This document shows positions 43,222 through 52,571 of a stretch of 64,000 bases of DNA, in pieces; within the stretch, counting starts at the first letter, position 1, and every line of letters starts with the position of its first letter. The notes beneath the pieces were generated by a model. The model did not search any database. It was not told the DNA's origin and worked only from the letters and a program-made list of their open reading frames with translations. The position numbers and the translations under genes were made by a program. Origin of the DNA: JBOFLG01 sp051657745 (lineage in GTDB: Bacteria > Actinomycetota > Actinomycetes > Actinomycetales > Dermatophilaceae); contig JBOFLG010000117.1 of the NCBI GenBank assembly GCA_051657745.1, positions 5,825 through 69,824 on the forward strand. The letters are read 5' to 3'.

Positions 43222-43238
43222 AACAGCGTGAGAGCACC
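43222..43238. repeat. Inverted repeat arm flanking tmRNA, 3' side
   Basis: AACAGCGTGAGAGCACC is the exact reverse complement of 43614-43630. It lies two bases beyond the encoded CCA of the tmRNA. In the precursor transcript the two arms would form a 17-bp helix stacked on the acceptor stem. Confidence 0.93.
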
Positions 43239-43240
43239 GA

Positions 43241-43607
43241 TGGTGGAGGTGGCGGGAATCGAACCCGCGTCCACTGACGGCAGACCAGGGCTTCTCCGGG
43301 TGCAGTGCGCTAGGGAGTTTCTCGGCCCCAGGGCTCGCGCGCACACGTTCCCTGACAGGCCCAGTCGAGTAGGAGTCCTGCACCATCCCCCGACATGACG
43401 GTGCAGCAAGATCTCTCAATGACGCTGGTGACTAGGCCGAGATCATGCCCAGGCCAGCGGACTTCGGGCTCGCTCAGGCGGCGAGGGCGAAGTCGGTGCT
43501 CTTGGAATTGGCACCTATTGGTTTGCACGGAGCGTTGACGAGATGACCGTGCATCCTCGACCCGCTTCCCACTGGTCGAACGACCAATGTCGAAACCGAT
43601 CACCCCC
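43241..43607 (-). ncRNA. ssrA: Transfer-messenger RNA (tmRNA)
   Basis: On the minus strand the RNA starts GGGGGTGATCGGTTTCGACA and ends GGGTTCGATTCCCGCCACCT CC-A-CCA; the acceptor stem GGGGGTG/CACCTCC pairs fully (one G-T), the T arm is tRNA-like, and CCA is encoded. The tag frame, 43512-43474, encodes ANSKSTDFALAA before a TGA stop, a typical actinobacterial degradation tag ending ALAA. The order of parts is standard (one-piece, not permuted). With SmpB (54715-55194) it rescues stalled ribosomes and marks products for ClpXP-type proteases. About 367 nt long. Confidence 0.97.
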
Positions 43608-43613
43608 ATGAGG

Positions 43614-43630
43614 GGTGCTCTCACGCTGTT
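43614..43630. repeat. Inverted repeat arm flanking tmRNA, 5' side
   Basis: GGTGCTCTCACGCTGTT, the partner of 43222-43238, ends six bases before the mature 5' end of tmRNA. TTGACA (minus strand, 43639-43634) lies just beyond it and may be part of the promoter, though no matching -10 was found. Confidence 0.93.
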
Positions 43631-43736
43631 CACCTGTCAAACCGGCACGATGCGCCGGCGCTCGGATCAGTATGCCCTGCAACGCGCGGTCGGCCCAGCG
43701 GATTCCCGGCCGAGCACCCCCGCAGGACGCCGCCGC

Positions 43737-46292
43737 TCAGCCGGCCTCCGTGCGGAGGCGGATGCCGTCCGGGTCCACCGGGGCACGGAACGAGAGCCGC
43801 ACCCCAACCTGCGCACCCGCAACGTCGACGGCCCACCCGTCACGCCGGATGACGGCGCGCGGCACCACGTCACCGTCCGGCTCCCAGACCCAGGCAAGGC
43901 CGACCACAGCGCCGAGCGTGGCGCTGTGGGCCGCGCTGGTCACCTGGCCGACCAGCACCCCGGCCCGCCGCACCAGCTCACCACCCCACAGCGTGACCTG
44001 CGGATCGTCGGCGACGAACGACACCAGTCGCCGCCGCGGACCGGCCGCCTTCGCCGCCTCCACCGCATCGCGCCCGACGAAGTCGTGCGGCGTCCCCAGC
44101 TTGCAGGTGAAGGTGAGCCCGGCCTCGACCGGGTTCCGGTCCGGCCCGAGCTCGGCGCCCCACGCCCGATAGCCCTTGTCGAGCCGCAACGCGTTGATCG
44201 CGTAGTAGCCGGCCAGGCGCAGCCCGAGGTCGGACCCCGTGTCGGCCAACGCGTCCCACACCCCGGTGGCGAGCTCGGTGGGCACGGACAACTCCCAGCC
44301 CAGCTCGCCGACGTAGGTGATCCGGGTGGCGCGCACGAGCGCCGGCCCGATCGACACCTCGCGGCTGGTCGCGAACGGGAACGCGTCGTCATCCAGCGCA
44401 GTGTGGGTGAGGCGGGAGAGCAGCTCGCGCGACCTCGGGCCCATCAACCCGAACACCGCGAGCGAGGTCGTGACGTCGTCGACCGACACCCGCCACGCGG
44501 GGTCGCGGTGGCGGCGCAGCCAGTCGGCGTCGCGCACCGGCGACCCGGCGCTGGTGACCACGAGGTACTCGGCCGGCCCGACGCGGGTCGCCGTGACGTC
44601 TGCCTCGTACCCGCCGCGCCGGTTGAGCATCCCGGTGTAGACGGCCGACCCCACCGGCCGGTCGACGTCGGCCGTGCAGACCCGCTGCAGGAGCGCCACG
44701 GCATCCGGCCCGCGCACCCGGAGCTTGCCGAAGCTGGTCTGGTCGAAGAGCGCGACGGCCGAGCGGGTGGCGCGCTGCTCGGCAGCCACCCAGTCGTGCC
44801 AGTTCTGCCGGCCCCAGCCGTACTCCGTGCCGCGAGACTCGGCCGGAACCTCCGGCGGCGCGACGTAGTTCGCTCTCTCCCAACCCAACTTGCTGCCGAA
44901 CCAGGCTCCCGCCGAGGCCAGCCGGTCGTGCACCGGCGAGCACCGCAGCGGCCGCGCCGACTCAGGCTCCCGGTTCGGCCAGGGCACCGCATAGTGCAGG
45001 CCGAGCACCTCACCTACCCGCGCGCGCAGCCACGGCGTGCTCATGTGGAACGGCGCGAAGCGGCGGATGTCGACCAGGGCGAGATCCTGCTGTGGCTCGC
45101 CCGCCAGGACCCACTCGGCGAGCGCCCGCCCCGCTCCCCCGGCCGACGCGATGCCCACCGAGTTGAACCCTGCGCCGACGAAGAAGCCGGCGACGTCGGG
45201 CGACTCGCCGAGCACGAACTGGTTGTCGGGTGTGAAGCTCTCGGGCCCGTTGTACAGCTTGCGGATGCCGATGTCCTGCAACGCCGGCAGCCGGTGCTGC
45301 GCGCTCTCCATGAGCACCGAGAAGTGGTCCCAGTCCTCGTCGAGCAGCCGGAACTCGAACGGGTGCGGGATCTCCTCGGGCGCCACCCAGGGTGTGGCCT
45401 CGGGCTCGAACCCACCGACGACGAGCCCGCCGACCTCCTCCTTGTAGTAGGTCCAGCCGTCGGGATCGCGCAGGATCGGCACGTCGCGGTGCACGCCCTC
45501 AATCGGCTCGGTGACAGCGTAGAAGTGCTCCGCACTGTGCAGCGGAACGCCGACGCCGGCCATCGCGCCCACCGCCTTGGCCCACTGGCCGGCACAGGTG
45601 ACGACGACCTCACACTCGACGTCACCCGTCTCGGTACGCACACCCCGGACCCGGCGACCACCGGGTGCGGTCGGGTCGTCGACGACATCGAACCCAATGA
45701 CCCGCACTCGCTCTCGGATGACGACGCCGCGGCTCCGCGCCCCTCTCGCCAGCGACTGCGTCAGGTCGGTCGGGTTCGCGGTGCCGTCGCCCGGCAGCCA
45801 CACCGCACCCTGGAGGTCGTCGGTGCGCAGCAGTGGGTACAGTTCGCCGGCCTGCGTCGGCGTGAGCATCGCGCAGTCCAGGTCGTAGGCGGCGGCGTTG
45901 GCGGCGACCCGGCGCAGCGCCGTCATCCGCTCCGGGGTTCGGGCCACGATCAGCCCGCCCACCTGCCGGTACCCGGTCGACAGCCCAGTCTCGGCCTCCA
46001 GGCGCGCGTAGAGCTCGGCCGAGTACTGCACGAGGCGCGTGCCGCTCTCGGAGGCGCGCAGCAGGCCCACCAGCCCGGCAGCGTGCCAGGTGGTGCCGCA
46101 GGTGAGCGTGCCCTGCTCCAGGACCAGCACGTCGGTCTCGCCGAGCTGGGCCAGGTGGTACGCCGTGGAGGCGCCGATGACTCCCCCGCCGACGACCACG
46201 ACCCGGGCCCGGTCCGGCAGGTCCCCGGCAGCCTGGCCCTCCGCGGCCACCCCGCGAGGGCGACCCTCGCCTGGACCGGGGGCCGTCGTCAT
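43737..46292 (-). CDS. FAD-dependent oxidoreductase fused to GcvT-type folate domain (sarcosine/dimethylglycine dehydrogenase-like)
   Basis: The 851-residue protein has an N-terminal DAO-type FAD domain (VVVVGGGVIGASTAYHLAQL dinucleotide-binding motif; the CGTTWHAAGLVG stretch holds the His used for covalent flavin in this family), a FAO middle part, and a GcvT/aminomethyltransferase domain from about residue 480 (TSFGKLRVRGPDAVALLQRV, LMGPRSRELLSRLT, the ITYVGELGWELSVP motif, LRLDKGYRAWGAELGPDRNP). Relatives oxidise dimethylglycine, sarcosine or similar methylated amines, passing formaldehyde to tetrahydrofolate. The ATG overlaps the stop of the upstream kinase-like gene (ATGA). The substrate cannot be settled from sequence. 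Confidence 0.9.
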   Translation of the reverse strand: MTTAPGPGEGRPRGVAAEGQAAGDLPDRARVVVVGGGVIGASTAYHLAQLGETDVLVLEQGTLTCGTTWHAAGLVGLLRASESGTRLVQYSAELYARLEAETGLSTGYRQVGGLIVARTPERMTALRRVAANAAAYDLDCAMLTPTQAGELYPLLRTDDLQGAVWLPGDGTANPTDLTQSLARGARSRGVVIRERVRVIGFDVVDDPTAPGGRRVRGVRTETGDVECEVVVTCAGQWAKAVGAMAGVGVPLHSAEHFYAVTEPIEGVHRDVPILRDPDGWTYYKEEVGGLVVGGFEPEATPWVAPEEIPHPFEFRLLDEDWDHFSVLMESAQHRLPALQDIGIRKLYNGPESFTPDNQFVLGESPDVAGFFVGAGFNSVGIASAGGAGRALAEWVLAGEPQQDLALVDIRRFAPFHMSTPWLRARVGEVLGLHYAVPWPNREPESARPLRCSPVHDRLASAGAWFGSKLGWERANYVAPPEVPAESRGTEYGWGRQNWHDWVAAEQRATRSAVALFDQTSFGKLRVRGPDAVALLQRVCTADVDRPVGSAVYTGMLNRRGGYEADVTATRVGPAEYLVVTSAGSPVRDADWLRRHRDPAWRVSVDDVTTSLAVFGLMGPRSRELLSRLTHTALDDDAFPFATSREVSIGPALVRATRITYVGELGWELSVPTELATGVWDALADTGSDLGLRLAGYYAINALRLDKGYRAWGAELGPDRNPVEAGLTFTCKLGTPHDFVGRDAVEAAKAAGPRRRLVSFVADDPQVTLWGGELVRRAGVLVGQVTSAAHSATLGAVVGLAWVWEPDGDVVPRAVIRRDGWAVDVAGAQVGVRLSFRAPVDPDGIRLRTEAG

Positions 46293-47185
46293 CCGACCGC
46301 TCGTTCGAGCACGGCGGCGAGCCGCGGCCCCCGGAGAAACTCCTCGGCCGGGCGCAGCTTGCCGAGGCACCACTCCCAGAAGTCGAACTCGATGGCGCTG
46401 GTGTGGTGTTGGATGACGCCCCACAGCACCCAGCTGTATCGGGCCACCGCGCCCCACAACTCGGCCCGGGCGACGAACGCGTCGTCGCGGTGGCCGAGGT
46501 AGGCGGTACACAGCGCCGCGAGCGAGTCCGGGGTGAGGCCGGCCTCGGCAGCGAGATTGCCGAGCTCGAACGGTGCGACATTCATCCCCGAGTACTCGTA
46601 GTCGACAATTCGGATGTCACCACCGTCGTCGAGGAGGTTGGCCGCCAGGAGGTCGTTGTGACACGGCACCAGCCGGTCGGGTGCCGCCCGCACCACCGCC
46701 TCGACTGGGGCGAGCAGTGGCTCGAGCTCGCGGTACCCGGCGGGCACGGCGAAGCCTCGCTCGTCGACCACGCGGGCGTAGAACCGCCGCAGCGCGAGCA
46801 TGTCGAACCGGCCCAGGAACGCCGGCCCCGCATGCAGCCGCCGCACCGCGGACGCGACCCGGGGAAGGGCCGCCGCGACGTCGTCGTCGGTGCAGGTGCG
46901 GCCCGGGAGGAACTCGACCACCAGCACCCCGCGGCCCGGCAGATAGTCGACAACCGGCGCACCGACCCCGGCGCGGGCCGCCGCAACGGTATTGCGCCAC
47001 TCGGCGTCCCGGTCGACCCCGAGCATGCCGGTGTGTTGCGAGGACACCCGCACGACCACGTCCAGCCCGGTCGCGGTACGGACCCGGTGGTTGTCGTTGG
47101 TCAGCCCGCCGGGCAGGGGCGTGACGACACGCTCCTGCCCGGCCAGGATCGGTACCTCGTCGAGCAACCGCTCGAGGTCGGTCAC
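46289..47185 (-). CDS. Choline/ethanolamine kinase-like phosphotransferase
   Basis: The 298-residue protein belongs to the APH/choline kinase fold. Markers: PLPGGLTNDNHRV near the N-terminus, the catalytic loop CHNDLLAANLL and the metal-binding IVDYEYSGMN. GTG at 47185 overlaps the permease stop, and its own stop overlaps the start of the flavoprotein (GTGA/ATGA), forming a three-gene operon permease - kinase - oxidoreductase. This gives uptake, phosphorylation and oxidation of one compound as a model; a quaternary or secondary amine is likely. A longer frame starting at 47767 is a shadow of the permease gene. Confidence 0.87.
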   Translation of the reverse strand: MTDLERLLDEVPILAGQERVVTPLPGGLTNDNHRVRTATGLDVVVRVSSQHTGMLGVDRDAEWRNTVAAARAGVGAPVVDYLPGRGVLVVEFLPGRTCTDDDVAAALPRVASAVRRLHAGPAFLGRFDMLALRRFYARVVDERGFAVPAGYRELEPLLAPVEAVVRAAPDRLVPCHNDLLAANLLDDGGDIRIVDYEYSGMNVAPFELGNLAAEAGLTPDSLAALCTAYLGHRDDAFVARAELWGAVARYSWVLWGVIQHHTSAIEFDFWEWCLGKLRPAEEFLRGPRLAAVLERAVG

Positions 47186-48837
47186 GCCGTCGGGCCGCCG
47201 GAGTCGACGTCGCGCGCCGTGCCGCCGTGCGCGGTCTGCCCGTGGTGCTCGAGCGCGATCTCGTCGGCGCCGCTGACGCCCTCGGGCAGGTCGACGGTGC
47301 GCTTGGGCCCGGTGAACCACTTTTTCGCCGACAGATGCCACCCGATCCACAGGGCCAGCAGCGTGCCACCGGTCAGGATCGGCGCGTAGTTGACGAACTT
47401 CCACTCGAAGTTGTCGTTCAGCGGGTTCGCGGCCGGGGTGAACGGCAGGATGAAGTAGACCGAGACGATCGCGATCTCGGCAACCGCGAGCGGCGCCATC
47501 CACCGCCATTTGTTGCCGAGGTTCCAGGAGCCCTGGCGGAACGCGTCGCCGGCCCGCCAGCGCAGGTAGATCGGGATGGCGAAGGCGAGGTAGAGCCCGA
47601 TGACCGCTACCGAGACCACGGCATAGAACGCGGTGGGCACGATGATCGGCGCCTCCTCGGTGCCGATGTTCACCTCCAGCAGGGCCGGAATGGTGATGAC
47701 CGCAGCAATGACCGAGGCCACGATCACCGCGTTGGTCGGCACCTTGCGCGAGTCGAGCCGCGCCCACAACCGCGCTCCTGGCACCGCGCCATCCCGGCTG
47801 AACGCGAACAACATCCGGCTGGTCGACGTCATGCAGGCGGTGCTGCAGAAGAACTGGCCGACGCTCGCGATGACGAGCACAGTGCCGGCCCAGCCCGAGG
47901 ACAGCGCCTGGGTGAAGATCACCGCGACTCCGCCACCGCCGGCGGTCACGGCATCCGCGTCCTGGACGGCGAAGAGGAAGGCGAGCAGCAGCACCCAGCC
48001 ACCGATCGCGGAGTAGAAGATCGACCGCCAGATGCCCTTGGCCGCACCGTCGGCGGCGCCTTGGGTTTCTTCCGAGAGGTGCGCCGACGCGTCGTACCCG
48101 GTGATCGTGTACTGGGTGAGCAGAAAGCCGAGCGGCAGCACGTAGAGCCAGAAGCCGAGCCCGCTGGTCTCGCCGTCAGCGAGGCCGCCGCTGTTGTTGA
48201 CCCGCATGGTGAACACGTCGGCGACGCTCATGTGCTTCTCGGGGAGGAAAACCAGGATCGCGATGATGATCGCCGCGCCGGCGACGTGCCACCACACCGA
48301 GATGTTGTTGAGCATGGCAAGGATCTGCCCGCCGAAGATGTTGAGCAGGGCGGTCAGCAGCAGCACCACGAGGAAGATCCAGAAGACCCGCTGCAGGCTG
48401 TAGCCCTGTGCCCAGGACTCGCTCATCGTGCTGAACGCGAGGTCGAAGAACGTGGCGGCTCCGTAGGCCACCGACGCGCAGACCGCGAGCAGGCCGACCA
48501 GGTTGAGCCATCCGGTGTAGTAGCCGGCCTTGGCGCCACCGAGCTTGCTTGCCCACCAGTAGATCCCACCCGAGGTGGGGTACGCCGACACGAGCTCGCT
48601 CATACACAGCCCGATGACCAGGATGAACGCCGAGATCAGCGGCCAGCCGATCGAGATAGCGATCGGGCCGCCGTTGTTCCACGCCTGGCCGAAGGTGGTG
48701 AAGCACCCAGCGAGGATGGAGATGATGGAAAACGAGATCGCGAAGTTCGAGAAGCCGGACCAGGTGCGGTTCAACTCCTGTTTGTAGCCGAGTTCGGCGA
48801 GTTGGCGTTCATCGTCGGAGAGGGGGACGTCAGGCAT
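47182..48837 (-). CDS. APC-superfamily amino acid/amine permease
   Basis: The 551-residue protein has about twelve hydrophobic segments and conserved APC features: RTWSGFSNFAISFSIISILA at the first helix, ELVSAYPTSGGIYWWASKLG, and SRMLFAFSRDGAVPG, which place it in the AAT/GABA-permease-like group. The ATG at 48837 has GGAGC eight bases upstream; a longer frame extends into the divergent promoter region. First gene of the operon with the kinase-like and flavoprotein genes; it should bring in the substrate of that pathway. Transport specificity is not predictable. Confidence 0.93.
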   Translation of the reverse strand: MPDVPLSDDERQLAELGYKQELNRTWSGFSNFAISFSIISILAGCFTTFGQAWNNGGPIAISIGWPLISAFILVIGLCMSELVSAYPTSGGIYWWASKLGGAKAGYYTGWLNLVGLLAVCASVAYGAATFFDLAFSTMSESWAQGYSLQRVFWIFLVVLLLTALLNIFGGQILAMLNNISVWWHVAGAAIIIAILVFLPEKHMSVADVFTMRVNNSGGLADGETSGLGFWLYVLPLGFLLTQYTITGYDASAHLSEETQGAADGAAKGIWRSIFYSAIGGWVLLLAFLFAVQDADAVTAGGGGVAVIFTQALSSGWAGTVLVIASVGQFFCSTACMTSTSRMLFAFSRDGAVPGARLWARLDSRKVPTNAVIVASVIAAVITIPALLEVNIGTEEAPIIVPTAFYAVVSVAVIGLYLAFAIPIYLRWRAGDAFRQGSWNLGNKWRWMAPLAVAEIAIVSVYFILPFTPAANPLNDNFEWKFVNYAPILTGGTLLALWIGWHLSAKKWFTGPKRTVDLPEGVSGADEIALEHHGQTAHGGTARDVDSGGPTA

Positions 48838-49082
48838 GGGGCACGCTCCAAGCTCAGGCCGGCCCGGGGCGGCCGGCGGTGGCCACGAGGGTGATGGTAA
48901 GGGCGCGGAGCCGTTATTGGTACACCTTCGAGCCATTCAAGTTGTCGCTGGCATCGCGATGTCCCGCCCGGCCGCACCCGCACCACCGCGCGAGGCCCAG
49001 TACCCGGACTGGACGCGCGCGACATCCGCACGCCTCACTAGGGTTGGGCTGCTCGCGACGCCACCCACCCGGAGGAGCGCCC

Positions 49083-52000
49083 GTGTTCCGCAAGATCCTC
49101 GTCGCCAACCGCGGAGAGATCGCCGTGCGTGCGTTCCGAGCCGCGACCGAGCTCGGCGCCAAGACCGTGGCGGTCTTCCCGCACGAAGACCGCAACTCCG
49201 AGCATCGGATGAAGGCCGACGAGTCCTACGAGATCGGCGAAGCGGGCCACCCGGTGCGCGCCTACCTCGACCACGAAGCGGTGGTGCGCGTCGCCGTCGA
49301 GTGCGGGGCCGACGCGATCTACCCGGGGTACGGGTTCTTGTCCGAGAACCCGCTCCTCGCCGAGGAATGCGCAGCGCATGGCATCACCTTCATCGGTCCA
49401 CCGGCACCGGTGTTGCACCTGGCCGGCAACAAGGCGCGGGCGATCGCCGCGGCCCGGGACGCCGGACTGCCCACCCTGCGTTCCGCGGAGCCGACCACCG
49501 ACCTCGACACCCTGGCCGCCGCCGCCGCGGAGATCGGGTTTCCGGTGTTCGTCAAGGCCGTTTCCGGCGGCGGCGGGCGAGGCATGCGGCGAGTGGAAAC
49601 CGCTGCAACACTGCGCGATTCACTCGAAGCCGCGCAGCGCGAGGCCGACGCCGCGTTCGGCGACCCCACCCTCTACCTGGAACAGGCGGTGGTGCAGCCG
49701 CGGCACATCGAGGTGCAGATTCTGGCCGACCACACCGGGCGGGTCCTGCACCTGTTCGAGCGTGACTGCTCGGTCCAGCGACGGCACCAAAAGGTCGTCG
49801 AGATCGCGCCAGCGCCGAACCTCGACGTCGGCCTGCGCGACGCGATGTGCGCCGACGCGGTGCGCTTCGCCGAACATGTCGGGTACGTCAATGCCGGCAC
49901 TGTCGAGTTCCTGCTCGGCGCCGACGGTCGCTACGTGTTCATCGAGATGAACCCGCGAATCCAGGTCGAACACACGGTCACCGAGGAGGTCACCGACGTC
50001 GACTTGGTGGTCGCCCAGATGCGCGTCGCCAGCGGCGACTCCCTGGCCGAACTGGGGCTGGAGCAGGGCGGCATCCAGCCGCGCGGGGTGGCCCTCCAGT
50101 GCCGCATCACCACCGAGGACCCCGCCAACGGGTTCCGGCCGGATGCCGGGCAGATCACCGTCTACCGGTCGGCCGGCGGTGGCGGGGTACGGCTCGACGG
50201 CGGCACGGTCTTCGTCGGCGCCCAGGTGAGCCCGCATTTCGACTCGATGCTGGTCAAACTGATCTGCCGGGGCAGCGACTTCGAGGTGGCGGTGCGGCGG
50301 GCCCGGCGGGCGCTCGCCGAGTTCCGGGTCCGCGGGGTGTCCACGAACATCCCATTCCTCGAGGCGGTGCTCGCCGACCCGGTGTTCCAGCGCGGCGAGG
50401 CCACCACGTCGTTCATCGACGAGCGGCCCGAGCTGCTGCGCGCGCGCACTCCGGCCGACCGGGGCACCAAACTGCTGCAGTATCTCGCCGAGGTCACCGT
50501 CAACCAGCCGCACGGCCCGGCGACCACCACGCTGCGGCCACGCGCGAAGCTGCCCGAGCTCGACCGCGACGCTCCCCTGCCTCCCGGCCAGCGCGACCTG
50601 CTGCGGCAGGTGGGGCCGGCGCAGTGGGCTCGAGCGCTGCGCGAGCGCACCGACGTACCGGTCACCGACACCACCTTCCGCGACGCACACCAGAGCCTGC
50701 TCGCCACCCGCATGCGGACCCGTGACCTGCTGCACGTCGCCGGCCACGTGGCTCGGATGACGCCCCAGCTGCTCTCCGTGGAGGCCTGGGGTGGTGCCAC
50801 CTACGACGTCGCGCTGCGGTTTCTCTCCGAAGACCCCTGGGAGCGGCTCGCCCTGCTCCGCGAGGCAATGCCGAACCTGCCGCTCCAGATGCTGCTGCGC
50901 GGGCGTAACACGGTGGGCTATACGCCGTACCCCACGCGGGTCACCGACGCGTTCGTCGAGGAGGCCGCACGCACCGGGCTTGACGTGTTCCGCATCTTCG
51001 ACTCGCTCAACGACGTGTCCCAGATGCGGCCGGCGGTCGAGGCCGTGCTCAGCACCGGCACGGCCGTCGCTGAAGTCGCGCTGTGCTACACCGGCAACCT
51101 GCTCGACCCGCGCGAGCGGCTGTACACCCTCGACTACTATCTCCGCCTCGCCGAACAGATCGCCGACACCGGCGCACACGTGCTCGCCATCAAGGACATG
51201 GCCGGGCTGCTGCGGGCGCCCGCAGCGACCCGACTCGTCACCGCACTTCGCGAGAACTTCGACCTCCCGGTGCACCTGCACACCCACGACACGGCCGGCG
51301 GTCAGATCGGCACCCTGCTCGCGGCCATCGACGCCGGGGTGGATGCCGTCGACGCCGCCTGCGCGACGATGGCCGGCACCACCAGCCAGCCCTCGCTGTC
51401 GGCGCTGGTCGCGGCCACCGATGGCACCGACCGGCCGACCGGGCTCGACATCGACGCGGTGTTCGCGCTCGAGCCGTACTGGGAGGCGGTGCGAGCGCTG
51501 TACCGGCCGTTCGAGTCCGGTGTGGCCTCACCGACTGGTCGGGTGTACTTCCACGAGATCCCTGGTGGGCAGCTCTCGAACCTGCGGCAGCAGGCCATCG
51601 CGCTCGGCCTCGGCGACCGCTTCGAGGAGGTCGAGGACATGTACGCGGCTGCAAACCGCATCCTCGGCAACCTGGTCAAGGTCACCCCATCGAGCAAGGT
51701 CGTCGGAGACCTCGCGCTGGCCCTGGTCGGCGTCGGCGCCGACCCGGCCGACTTCGAGGAGAACCCGACCCGATACGACATCCCCGACTCGGTGATCGGG
51801 TTCCTCCACGGTGAGCTCGGCGACCCGCCGGGTGGCTGGCCAGAGCCGTTCCGCAGCAAGGCGATCGGCGGCCGGCCGGCGCGGCCCCACGGCACCGAGC
51901 TGACTCCCGACCAGGAGACGTCGCTGCGCACCGAGCCGCGGCGCGCCCTGAACCATCTGCTCTTCCCGGGGCCGACCCGGGAGTTCGAGGAGAGCCGGGA

Positions 52001-52466
52001 ACGCTACGGCAACCTTGCGGTGCTCGGCACCGTGGAATTCCTCCATGGGCTGCGACAGGGCCGGGAGTACGAGGTCGAGATCGAGGCCGGCAAGCGGCTA
52101 CTGCTCGGCGTCAGCTCAATCGGCGAGGCCGACCGACAGGGGATGCGGGCGGTGATGTGCACCCTCAACGGGCAGTTCCGCCCCGTCCAGGTGCGGGACC
52201 GTTCAGTGCAGGCCGAGGTCAAGGCAGCCGAGAGGGCTGACCCGTCGAGGCCCGGTCACATCGCCGTCCCGTTTGCTGGGGTGGTGTCCCCGACGGTCGC
52301 GGAGGGCGACCGGGTCGAGCCCGGCACGGTCGTGGCCACCATCGAAGCGATGAAGATGGAGGCGAGCATCACCACCCCGGTCGGCGGCACCATCGAGCGG
52401 CTCGCCATCGACGGCCACCAGCAACTCGAGGGCGGCGACCTGGTGCTCGTCGTCACCCCCGACTGA
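49083..52466 (+). CDS. pyc: Pyruvate carboxylase
   Basis: The 1127-residue single-chain enzyme carboxylates pyruvate to oxaloacetate (anaplerosis). Order of domains: biotin carboxylase (FRKILVANRGEIAVRAFRAA; ATP-grasp loop KAVSGGGGRGMR; EMNPRIQVEHTVTEEVT), carboxyltransferase from about residue 530 (TDTTFRDAHQSLLATRMRT, RCM-like DVFRIFDSLND, HLHTHDTAGGQ), and the biotinyl domain with AMKMEASI at the C-terminus. The GTG at 49083 has GGAGGAG close upstream. It is divergent from the permease operon and is followed by the convergent DUF2207 gene. Confidence 0.97.
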   Translation: MFRKILVANRGEIAVRAFRAATELGAKTVAVFPHEDRNSEHRMKADESYEIGEAGHPVRAYLDHEAVVRVAVECGADAIYPGYGFLSENPLLAEECAAHGITFIGPPAPVLHLAGNKARAIAAARDAGLPTLRSAEPTTDLDTLAAAAAEIGFPVFVKAVSGGGGRGMRRVETAATLRDSLEAAQREADAAFGDPTLYLEQAVVQPRHIEVQILADHTGRVLHLFERDCSVQRRHQKVVEIAPAPNLDVGLRDAMCADAVRFAEHVGYVNAGTVEFLLGADGRYVFIEMNPRIQVEHTVTEEVTDVDLVVAQMRVASGDSLAELGLEQGGIQPRGVALQCRITTEDPANGFRPDAGQITVYRSAGGGGVRLDGGTVFVGAQVSPHFDSMLVKLICRGSDFEVAVRRARRALAEFRVRGVSTNIPFLEAVLADPVFQRGEATTSFIDERPELLRARTPADRGTKLLQYLAEVTVNQPHGPATTTLRPRAKLPELDRDAPLPPGQRDLLRQVGPAQWARALRERTDVPVTDTTFRDAHQSLLATRMRTRDLLHVAGHVARMTPQLLSVEAWGGATYDVALRFLSEDPWERLALLREAMPNLPLQMLLRGRNTVGYTPYPTRVTDAFVEEAARTGLDVFRIFDSLNDVSQMRPAVEAVLSTGTAVAEVALCYTGNLLDPRERLYTLDYYLRLAEQIADTGAHVLAIKDMAGLLRAPAATRLVTALRENFDLPVHLHTHDTAGGQIGTLLAAIDAGVDAVDAACATMAGTTSQPSLSALVAATDGTDRPTGLDIDAVFALEPYWEAVRALYRPFESGVASPTGRVYFHEIPGGQLSNLRQQAIALGLGDRFEEVEDMYAAANRILGNLVKVTPSSKVVGDLALALVGVGADPADFEENPTRYDIPDSVIGFLHGELGDPPGGWPEPFRSKAIGGRPARPHGTELTPDQETSLRTEPRRALNHLLFPGPTREFEESRERYGNLAVLGTVEFLHGLRQGREYEVEIEAGKRLLLGVSSIGEADRQGMRAVMCTLNGQFRPVQVRDRSVQAEVKAAERADPSRPGHIAVPFAGVVSPTVAEGDRVEPGTVVATIEAMKMEASITTPVGGTIERLAIDGHQQLEGGDLVLVVTPD

Positions 52467-52571
52467 CTCACGGCCGGGATCTCCCAGCCGCCTCCCCCAC
52501 TGAACCCGTCGCCACCACCACCGTCTCCCCCACTGAACCCCGTCGCCACCGTCTCCGGACCCGACCAGCGG

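Noticed and set aside
46289..47767. Extended 492-residue form of the kinase-like protein
   Set aside because: The extra N-terminus is antisense-free but out of frame shadow of the permease gene; GTG at 47185 in a GTGA overlap explains the start.
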